From an uncultured Clostridia bacterium (GTDB lineage: Bacteria > Bacillota > Clostridia > Christensenellales > Aristaeellaceae), in NCBI GenBank assembly GCA_934643825.1, contig CAKUCW010000031.1:1-31071 (forward strand): 31,071 nt of DNA, written 5' to 3'. This document shows, in pieces, positions 23,302-29,676 of the stretch. The notes under the pieces are model-generated. The model was not told the origin of the DNA and ran no database searches. It saw nothing but the letters and a program-made list of their open reading frames with translations. Each line of letters opens with the position of its first letter. The stretch's first letter is position 1. A program made the position numbers and the translations under genes.

Positions 23302-24462
23302 ATGACCATCAGATTATATCAACAGGATGTGGACAAACTGGACTTTTCCGCGGTCGTCGTCAGCTGTGAAAAGAAGGGCAGCGGCTATGCCGTCGTACTC
23401 GATCAGACCGCGTTTTTCCCGGAGGGCGGCGGACAGGGCGCGGACCATGGCACGCTGGACGATGTGCAGGTTTTGGATGCGCAGGAAGTCTGCGGAGAGG
23501 TGGAGCATCTGACCGACGCTCCGCTTGAGGTCGGGCGCGAGGTGCATGGGCATGTGGATGGTGCGCGGCGGCTGGATATGACGCAGCAGCACAGCGGCGA
23601 GCATATGTTCTCCGGTCTGGTACACGGCATTTTTGGCTATGACAATGTCGGCTTTCATATCGGCACGGAAGCGGTGACGATGGATTTCAACGGGTCGCTG
23701 ACCGAGGAGGATGCGCATCGCATCGAGCTGCTGGCGAATCAGGCAATCTGGCGCGACCAGCCGGTGGAGGTGTTCGTGCCGTCCCGCGAGGAATTGGCAA
23801 ACATCGAATACCGGAGCAAGAAGGAAATCGACGGCGATGTGCGCATCGTCCGCATCGAGGGTGTGGATACCTGTGCCTGCTGTGGAACGCATGTGCATAC
23901 GACCGGAAGCGTCGGGCAGATCAAGGTCATCAGCGTGCAGAAGTATAAGAGCGGCGTGCGTGTGTCCATCCTCTGCGGCAGGCGTGCGCTGGAGGAAGAA
24001 AATGCCGTGCAGGAACAGGCGAAAAAGGCGGGCAATGCGCTTTCCGTTCCGGTGGCGGAGCTTTCGGGCGCTGTTGAACGCATGATCGGCGAACGCGACA
24101 GCCTGCGTGCGCAGAATGATGCGCTGGGTATGCGCATTTTTTCGCTGATGGCTCAGAATGAGCTGGACAAAGCGGTTCGCGTCGTCACTTGCGATGTCCT
24201 GCCTGCCGCTCAGGCACGCAAAGCCGCGGGCATGCTCGCCGACGGCGCAAAGGCGGCGCTCGTCCTTCTGCCCCGCGAAGGCGGATGGAGCTTCGCGCTG
24301 TCTTCTGATACGCAGGATATCCGCCCCGCGACCCGTGCGCTCTGCGAAGCATTCGGCGGACGCGGCGGCGGCCCGAAGGATATGACGCAAGGCGTTTTGG
24401 ACGGCGGAACGGCAGAAGAAGTGAGAGAAAAGCTGGAAAGCTGTTTGGCAGATATGCAGTGA
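23302..24462 (+). CDS. Alanyl-tRNA editing protein, AlaX long form with DHHA1 domain
   Basis: A 386-residue free-standing editing domain related to alanyl-tRNA synthetase. The N-terminal part contains TAFFPEGGGQGADHG (36-50). The zinc site is formed by HxxxH (H97 and H101 in QQHSGEHMF) and CxxxH (C193 and H197 in CACCGTH). A helical linker (about 230-280) leads to a DHHA1 domain ending in FGGRGGGPKDMTQG. It hydrolyses Ser or Gly wrongly attached to tRNA-Ala. An ATG at 23293 is nearly on top of the AAGGGAG site; ATG 23302 has proper spacing and is preferred. The long form with DHHA1 is the usual AlaX-L layout. Confidence 0.93.
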   Translation: MTIRLYQQDVDKLDFSAVVVSCEKKGSGYAVVLDQTAFFPEGGGQGADHGTLDDVQVLDAQEVCGEVEHLTDAPLEVGREVHGHVDGARRLDMTQQHSGEHMFSGLVHGIFGYDNVGFHIGTEAVTMDFNGSLTEEDAHRIELLANQAIWRDQPVEVFVPSREELANIEYRSKKEIDGDVRIVRIEGVDTCACCGTHVHTTGSVGQIKVISVQKYKSGVRVSILCGRRALEEENAVQEQAKKAGNALSVPVAELSGAVERMIGERDSLRAQNDALGMRIFSLMAQNELDKAVRVVTCDVLPAAQARKAAGMLADGAKAALVLLPREGGWSFALSSDTQDIRPATRALCEAFGGRGGGPKDMTQGVLDGGTAEEVREKLESCLADMQ

Positions 24463-24516
24463 CGACCGGGCTTTGCCGGAATCGGAGTAACCCAAAATAA
24501 ATCACCGAAAACATAG

Positions 24517-24568
24517 AAAGCCCTATGCCAAACCCGCACGGCTGTGCGGAGAATGGCATAGGGCTTTT
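24517..24568 (+). terminator. Terminator of the AlaX-type gene
   Basis: A perfect 14-bp stem (24517-24530 with 24554-24567) encloses an inner CCGCAC/GTGCGG hairpin and is followed by a short T run. It lies 55 bases after the stop. Confidence 0.85.
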
Positions 24569-24593
24569 GGGCGTATGGGAAATGACAAGGCAT

Positions 24594-24654
24594 TGTCCGC
24601 GTGCGCAAGGCTATCGTGTTTTGAAACTGCGGCGAAAGTCAAGGCAGATTCAGA
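24594..24654 (+). repeat. R2 dispersed repeat, partial copy d
   Basis: A diverged copy: GTCCGCGTGCGCAAGGCT, then TTTGAAACTGCGGCGAAAGT and CAAGGCAGATTCAG. The left arm is lost. It sits between the convergent AlaX-type and glycerate kinase genes. Confidence 0.6.
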
Positions 24655-24723
24655 TGAACGATTGCCCATGCTGTCCTGTAAGGGAAAACCGCTTCTAAAA
24701 CGTTTGATTTTACCGATCCCGGT

Positions 24724-25959
24724 TTAGACGGGGCGAACCAGCGCAACGGCAAAGTCGTTGACATTGGTTCCTGTCGGCCCGGTGATGATCAGCCCATCGA
24801 CCTTTTGGAGCGCGTGATAGGCGTCGTTGTTGGAAAGAACATCGTGAATGGAAAGACCGACAGCAGCCAGCTTTTCTTGGGTTGTTCCGTCAACGAAACC
24901 GCCGGCGGCATCGGTAGGGCCGTCCGTGCCATCGCTGCCGACGCTGAAAACCGCCGCATTGGGCAAACCGGCGATGCCTTCCGCCGCTGCGAGAGCAAGC
25001 TCCTGATTGCGCCCGCCTTTGCCTTTACCGATCAACTGAACGACGGTTTCGCCGCCGGCGATAAAGGCAAGCGGCTTTTCGCTGTGCTGATGCGTCAGGA
25101 GGATGGAGGCGAGGAAGCTTCCGGCTTCTTTTGCCTGACAGCAGAGCTGGTCGGTCAGCATGACGGGCTGATAGCCCAGAGCTTCCGCGGAAGCGGCTGC
25201 GGCGCTGCAAAGCTCGCGAACGCTGCCGTTGATCTGCGTTTCAACGTTGTCGAGATGCTTGGGCGTTTCGTGAGCCAGACAGGCGCGGGCCTGTTCGCTG
25301 AGCGTCAGATGGTATTTTTCGGCGATGCGCTGAGCGTCTTCGCAGGTGCTCTTGTCCGCACAGGCGGGACCGGAGGCAATCATGTCCAGCGGATCGCCCA
25401 AGATATCGGACAGGACGATGGAAAAGACCTTTGCAGGCTGACAGAGCTGTGCGAAACGCCCGCCTTTGACGGCGGAAAGGCGTTTGCGGATGGTGTTGAT
25501 TTCGACGATGTTTGCCGAGCAGGCGAGAAGCTGACCGGTGATCTGCTGCAATTCCTCGGCGGGAATCAACGGCTTTTCAAACAGTGCGCTGCCGCCGCCG
25601 GACAGAAGGAAGAGGACGGTATCTTCCGGCGTCAGGTTGCTGACGAGCTGAATGGCGGCGTCTGTTCCGCGGAAAGAGTTTTCGTCGGGAATGGGATGAC
25701 CGGCTTCGAAACAGGTGCAGTGGGGAATTTCGCCCTGCACATGATCGTATTTGGTTACGACGACACCCTTTTCGATGTCGGGCAGATAGCGTACGGCGGC
25801 GTGTGCCATCTGCCATGCGGCTTTGCCCGCGGCGACGAGAAAAACACGGCCGGGGAAATGATGCGCCTGCAAAGCGCGGCGAACAGCTTCATCCGGAAGT
25901 ACGGCTTGGATGGATTGATGAATGATGGTGTCCGCGTGAGTGCGAAGAAGCGATGACAT
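24724..25959 (-). CDS. Glycerate kinase, GckA/MOFRL type (glycerate 2-kinase)
   Basis: A 411-residue cytosolic kinase of the type II glycerate kinase family. The N-terminal domain has VAAGKAAWQMA near residues 42-53 and LLSGGGSALFEKP (about 118-130); the C-terminal MOFRL domain has AGGETVVQLIGKGKGGRNQELAL and SDGTDGPTDAAGGF. These phosphorylate D-glycerate, usually to 2-phosphoglycerate, feeding sugar-acid or serine breakdown into glycolysis. GTG 25968 is in frame, but ATG 25959 has GGGGAG eight bases upstream. The promoter is about 160 bases away, leaving an unusually long leader. The gene is on its own; a link to the sugar operon at the window start is possible but not shown. Confidence 0.93.
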   Translation of the reverse strand: MSSLLRTHADTIIHQSIQAVLPDEAVRRALQAHHFPGRVFLVAAGKAAWQMAHAAVRYLPDIEKGVVVTKYDHVQGEIPHCTCFEAGHPIPDENSFRGTDAAIQLVSNLTPEDTVLFLLSGGGSALFEKPLIPAEELQQITGQLLACSANIVEINTIRKRLSAVKGGRFAQLCQPAKVFSIVLSDILGDPLDMIASGPACADKSTCEDAQRIAEKYHLTLSEQARACLAHETPKHLDNVETQINGSVRELCSAAAASAEALGYQPVMLTDQLCCQAKEAGSFLASILLTHQHSEKPLAFIAGGETVVQLIGKGKGGRNQELALAAAEGIAGLPNAAVFSVGSDGTDGPTDAAGGFVDGTTQEKLAAVGLSIHDVLSNNDAYHALQKVDGLIITGPTGTNVNDFAVALVRPV

Positions 25960-26119
25960 AAAGGACACTCCCCTTCTATTTTGTTGACGGCTTAACGCCC
26001 TATTTTTACATCAGCCGGTTTTTCATCATATTGAGCGATGGCGCTCATCACGCGTTGGACTGCGTGACAGAATATCATCGATTATGAATGGTATTGATTC
26101 TGATTCGGTTACTACTTTT

Positions 26120-26148
26120 ATTATAGGGCAGATGGTGAAGTGAATCAA
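26120..26148 (-). promoter_or_regulatory. Promoter of the glycerate kinase gene
   Basis: On the minus strand TTGATT (26148-26143) and a perfect TATAAT (26125-26120) are 17 bases apart. The leader from about 26113 to 25960 is about 150 bases with no gene; I see no known riboswitch in it. Confidence 0.78.
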
Positions 26149-26206
26149 GAAGAAAAAGAGGGTCTAATGGCGGTTTTTGTGAAAGAATTATTTTTTGAGT
26201 ATAGAA

Positions 26207-26290
26207 AATTGCGTAAAATCGCCCGCGTGAGCAAGACTTTGACGCATGGCAGACTTCGGCGGAGGTGAGGGCGGGCTCAGCCCGCTTTTT
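26207..26290 (+). repeat. R2 dispersed repeat, copy c (full length)
   Basis: About 84 bp: GCGTAAAATCGCCCGCGTGA, GCAAGACTTTGACGC, GCAGACTTCGGCGGAGGTGA and GGGCGGGCTCAGCCCGC. The end GCGGGCTCAGCCCGC (26271-26285) is a perfect hairpin followed by TTTTT, a terminator shape on the plus strand, although no plus-strand gene ends here. It lies between the glycerate kinase promoter and the GNAT gene. Confidence 0.82.
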
Positions 26291-26359
26291 AACGTATAGC
26301 TGGCGCCTGACCTTATGGCAGGTGGCGAGTCAGTGCGCCTTTGCGTCTTCGTGAGTTGC

Positions 26360-26388
26360 TTGCTATTGAAGCCCCAGTGTGCTATGCT
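26360..26388 (+). promoter_or_regulatory. Promoter of the GNAT gene
   Basis: TTGCTA (26360-26365) and TATGCT (26383-26388) are 17 bases apart, about 35 bases before the ATG at 26426. Confidence 0.55.
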
Positions 26389-26425
26389 AAGTATCAATTC
26401 AACAAATCGGGATTGTGGTGGGAAA

Positions 26426-26860
26426 ATGATTATCAGAAGAATGACGATTGAAGATCTTGAACCGTTATATGGTTTACTGTCTGATTCACAGGTAATGCAG
26501 TATATTGAGTCGCCATATACAATGGAGAAGACAGAACGCTTTCTTCTTAATGCAGGATTATCTGCTCATCCGCTTGTTTATGCGGTAGATGAAGACGGTA
26601 CTTTTATTGGTTATGTCATATATCATGATTACGATGAAAGCAGCGTTGAAATCGGCTGGGTATTGTATCCTGAATATTGGGGAAAAGGCTGTGCTTCTCG
26701 GTTGACAAAACAGTTAATAGAAAGGGCAACCTCTTCAGGAAAAGATGTTGTTATAGAATGTGTTCCACAGCAAGAAGCCAGCAAGCATATTGCTATGAAG
26801 TATGGGTTTGAATATCAAGGCAGTATGGACAAACTGGATGTATATAAACGGGCACGTTAA
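26426..26860 (+). CDS. GNAT family N-acetyltransferase
   Basis: A 144-residue GCN5-related acetyltransferase. It begins IIRRMTIEDLEPLYGLL, has the beta4 strand VEIGWVLYPEYWGKGCASRLTKQLI, which holds the acetyl-CoA-binding loop (WGKGCAS in place of the usual Q/R-x-x-G-x-G/A), and ends with HIAMKYGFEYQG, the standard C-terminal motif. Substrate unknown; relatives modify antibiotics, polyamines or ribosomal proteins. Codon use is clearly AT-richer than in the surrounding genes (many TTA, ATA and GAA codons), suggesting transfer. The frame extends upstream to 26315, but ATG 26426 follows GGTGGGAAA and matches the family start. It has its own promoter and terminator. Confidence 0.9.
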   Translation: MIIRRMTIEDLEPLYGLLSDSQVMQYIESPYTMEKTERFLLNAGLSAHPLVYAVDEDGTFIGYVIYHDYDESSVEIGWVLYPEYWGKGCASRLTKQLIERATSSGKDVVIECVPQQEASKHIAMKYGFEYQGSMDKLDVYKRAR

Positions 26861-27233
26861 ATTCCAGCTTGTTGACATAAGCAAACTTGGCTTGAATAGC
26901 AAAATCAAGAAATTCAGCTATTCTTACATTTGCGGAAGGGCTATTCTCCCTCTTTGGGGGAGAATGGCTTTTTGTTTGCAGTCTGAGGCAACTTCCAGTT
27001 TGTCGGTTTGGTTTTCTCTTTTTTGTCAGCCATTTTGCTCTTTTGCTTGGAAAAATACCCTTGACAAATTTCGTCCCGATATGAAAAACGGTATTTTTCG
27101 TACAGCGTTGAGTGCCGGCTTGGTGCTGACCCATGCGTGCGGTGCGGGCACATGACGGTAAATGGCATGGCTCAGCCCATTTTGTTGCAGACCCTTGATC
27201 GAATCGGCGTTTTTTATTGCGCATTCGGCAGAT
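26861..27233 (+). other. Gene-free AT-richer stretch
   Basis: Apart from a stem-loop (GAATAGC 26894-26900 with GCTATTC 26917-26923) and the terminator at 26938, I see no supported gene. Open frames on both strands lack ribosome binding sites and recognisable domains. Composition is like that of the GNAT gene, so both may have arrived together. Confidence 0.4.
26938..26973 (+). terminator. Terminator of the GNAT gene
   Basis: GCTATTCTCCC (26940-26950) pairs with GGGAGAATGGC (26958-26968), with one G-T pair, and is followed by five T residues. Confidence 0.82.
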
Positions 27234-27276
27234 AAAAAGGCGGTTCATGGATCCCGAAGAATCTATGAACCGCCTT
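27234..27276 (-). terminator. Terminator of the FAD/FMN reductase gene
   Basis: A perfect 12-bp stem (27237-27248 with 27265-27276); on the minus strand it ends in a run of five T. It lies about 80 bases after the stop. Confidence 0.85.
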
Positions 27277-27354
27277 ACCGGGTCTTACTTGTTCAGCGGA
27301 TGTCATTTGACATACCGGTTGCGTTTCCGCTGAACGCTGTCATTCGTTTTTCTC

Positions 27355-29355
27355 TTAATCGAGCTTGATATGCTTGCCGTTCTTGACCTGAAGCCAGATC
27401 GGATCGAACGCCAACAGCATGCCGGAAGAGATCGCCTGACTGTCGATGGTCGCGCCGGAAACAGCGTCCACGCCTATGTCCTGCGCCTCGATCATTCTGG
27501 TCTTGAACTCTTCAAACTGTTCGTCGGTCATGAACATGTTTTCGCGACCCTCGCCGATCCTGATATCAGCCAGGTTGCCGTCCTTGATAGTGTAAATGAC
27601 TTCAAATTCGCCTTCCAGACCTTCGACGACCTTCGGATAGTCGCCGTCAGCCGCACCGTTCCACGGCTCGAGGAACTCAGCTTCTTCCTTCGGCTTCAGG
27701 TCGGAACGCTTGCCGAAAGCGGTGTTGACCGCCACGCGGCCGGTCATGATCGCTTCAGACAGGAAGGTGCCGTTCTGATACAGGTTGCAGACAAAGGAAC
27801 CCAGCTCGCCCGCTTCGTAAAGATTCGGGATCGGGTCGTCGTTCCAGTCCAACACGCGGCACTCGATGTCGCGCTTGGCGCCGCCGGTAGTTGCCGGCAG
27901 GGACGGATAGAGATCCACGCCGTAGAAAGGAGGCGTTTCGATTTTTTCCATGGTATCGATATTGCGACCGAAGTCCTCGTCCACACCCTTATCGACCATC
28001 TCGTTGAAGCGGTCAACCGTTTCCCTCAGCGCCTTGGGATCTCTGCCCATCTTGACGGCAAGCTCTTCGATGGTGTCCGCCTTGATAATCCAGCCAGCCT
28101 CAACTTCCTTGGAGTTGTCCTGAGACCAGACATAGGGGTTGTTGCCCATGGCGATCGGCCAGCCCAGCCAAGTGTTGACGATCGGGCCGCCTTCGGAACG
28201 CATGCTCTCGTCAAAGATAAAGGAAACCGGCATCGAACGATACGTCGGAATATCGACATACTGACCGTGGGACTTATACTTCCAGTGCTGGAAGCCGTAC
28301 TGATACGCCTCGTCATAGAAGCGGGTGCTGTCCGCTGCGATCTCCATCCAGTTGCCCCTCTTCAGGTGCGTCTGGCGGGTGAAGCAGGTGTCATAGTCCG
28401 GCACCTTGATGCCGCGCTCATAACCGGCGGACATCGTGTGGTTATCCATGTGCCAGAATTGCGCACCGACCGCGCCCAGCATGCGGATACCGTCGCCCGT
28501 GTTGTACGGCGTACCGACGCTCATGATGTGATCGCCGCCGTTGAAGTGTGCCAGCAGCTCCATGTCGTTTTCATAGCCGCCGCATGCCAGCAGAACGCCC
28601 TTTTCAGACTTGACGGCGATTTCCTTGCCTTCCGGCGTGCGGGCGATGACACCGGTGATCCTGCGGGTGATAGGCTCCTGCACCAGCGCCACAACCGGCG
28701 TGCCATAACGGACTTCGATGCCGCGTGCGACCGTTGCCTTGTAGAAGCCGCGCCAGACACCGCCGTTTTCAAACGCACGTCCGCCTTCTTTGTCTCTCAT
28801 GTGGCCCGTAGCGCCACGGAAGTTGGAGCACGGGAAGTCCATGTATTCGATGACCATCTCGCCGAATTTCAGCGGACCACCGCCGGTGAAACCAACTTCA
28901 TAACCCGCGGACTCTGCGACAGCTGCGATCCAGTCGCGCTGATCTGCCATCTCCTGGGTGAACCAGTTGACATAATCCTCCGGAAGCTCCTGCGGATAGT
29001 TCAGCGCCTTGAAGTAGGTGCGGAACGTATCGATGTCACGCGGATCCGGGAACAGAATGCTCTGACCGGAGGCGATGGAGTTGCCGCCCGCAAATTCAAA
29101 CGGAGCCTTTTCAAAAACCGCCACCTTGGCGTCCGGCGCTACTTCGTATGCTTCAATGGCTGCCGCCGCGCCTGCCAGACCGAAACCCGCGATGACGAAG
29201 TCAACTTCCTCATCCCAATGCTCGATGTCCTGGTCGTAGCGAACCCACTTGCCTTGAGAAACCTCAGGGACCGTCTCGGCGATTGCGCAGCTGCCGAAGA
29301 CCGATGTCATCATCATCATTCCGCACAGCAGAATGGCTAACATGCGTTTACTCAT
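27355..29355 (-). CDS. Exported FAD/FMN reductase (fumarate/urocanate reductase-like flavoprotein)
   Basis: A 666-residue protein. Residues 1-27 form a signal peptide ending near CAIAE. The FAD_binding_2 domain starts at VDFVIAGFGLAGAAAA (51-66, GxGxxG) with FEKAP closing the second strand and GGNS at 90-93, and runs to about 525 with the late GGAKRD and LYEAGELGSFV motifs. A C-terminal FMN_bind domain (about 570-650) carries DAVSGAT, with T636 as the expected site of covalent FMN attachment by an ApbE-type transferase. Relatives reduce fumarate, urocanate or other enoates as external electron acceptors. In many of these the FMN domain is N-terminal; here it is C-terminal. The acceptor is unknown. 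The start is set by AGAGGAG. It is a single gene with its own promoter and terminator. Confidence 0.92.
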   Translation of the reverse strand: MSKRMLAILLCGMMMMTSVFGSCAIAETVPEVSQGKWVRYDQDIEHWDEEVDFVIAGFGLAGAAAAIEAYEVAPDAKVAVFEKAPFEFAGGNSIASGQSILFPDPRDIDTFRTYFKALNYPQELPEDYVNWFTQEMADQRDWIAAVAESAGYEVGFTGGGPLKFGEMVIEYMDFPCSNFRGATGHMRDKEGGRAFENGGVWRGFYKATVARGIEVRYGTPVVALVQEPITRRITGVIARTPEGKEIAVKSEKGVLLACGGYENDMELLAHFNGGDHIMSVGTPYNTGDGIRMLGAVGAQFWHMDNHTMSAGYERGIKVPDYDTCFTRQTHLKRGNWMEIAADSTRFYDEAYQYGFQHWKYKSHGQYVDIPTYRSMPVSFIFDESMRSEGGPIVNTWLGWPIAMGNNPYVWSQDNSKEVEAGWIIKADTIEELAVKMGRDPKALRETVDRFNEMVDKGVDEDFGRNIDTMEKIETPPFYGVDLYPSLPATTGGAKRDIECRVLDWNDDPIPNLYEAGELGSFVCNLYQNGTFLSEAIMTGRVAVNTAFGKRSDLKPKEEAEFLEPWNGAADGDYPKVVEGLEGEFEVIYTIKDGNLADIRIGEGRENMFMTDEQFEEFKTRMIEAQDIGVDAVSGATIDSQAISSGMLLAFDPIWLQVKNGKHIKLD

Positions 29356-29454
29356 CGTTTTTTCTCCTCTGCGTCATCCATTTGTTGTGATCAAAACGGA
29401 TGCCTGTTTTCCAATGGACTCGCCTCCCTTTACATATTTTATTTTCGTAATATG

Positions 29455-29483
29455 ATCATACCATAACGAACTGAAACTTGCAA
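29455..29483 (-). promoter_or_regulatory. Promoter of the FAD/FMN reductase gene
   Basis: On the minus strand TTGCAA (29483-29478) and TATGAT (29460-29455) are 17 bases apart, with a leader of about 90 bases before the ATG at 29355. Confidence 0.7.
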
Positions 29484-29676
29484 GCGTTTTGGTGCGATTT
29501 GCACATTTTTGCCGCAGGAACGTTAAGAATATGACGAATAAGGGAACGATCGTTCGATATCGGACAGCTGATTTTGGACAAAACGATGAGATCCATATGT
29601 TCCATGGCTCAGGTTGTGAGTCGTCGCAAGCAACCCACGATGGGGGCTTCGGCAAAAGCTGCACGGTGAAAGAGAA
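29484..29676 (+). other. Junction region between host genes and recombinase; possible attachment site
   Basis: No gene is seen. The 3' end of a large serine recombinase faces this gap, a common position for an att site. A perfect 12-base palindrome GAACGATCGTTC lies at 29544-29555, but nothing shows that it is the crossover core. The right end of the element is outside the window, so the site cannot be confirmed. Confidence 0.3.

Noticed and set aside
26793..27248. Minus-strand open frames of up to 151 codons downstream of the GNAT gene.
   Set aside because: No ribosome binding site or recognisable domain; they run through the GNAT terminator and into the end of the GNAT gene.
27370..29340. 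A 656-codon plus-strand open frame opposite the FAD/FMN reductase.
   Set aside because: Same antisense shadow effect; the minus-strand frame has clear FAD and FMN motifs, a signal peptide and regulatory sites. Similar shadows at 11479-13011, 23314-24495 and 24805-25956 were dismissed for the same reason.
29544..29555. Palindrome GAACGATCGTTC as the recombinase crossover core.
   Set aside because: Large serine recombinase att cores are usually short and non-palindromic, and without the right end of the element no repeat can be matched.
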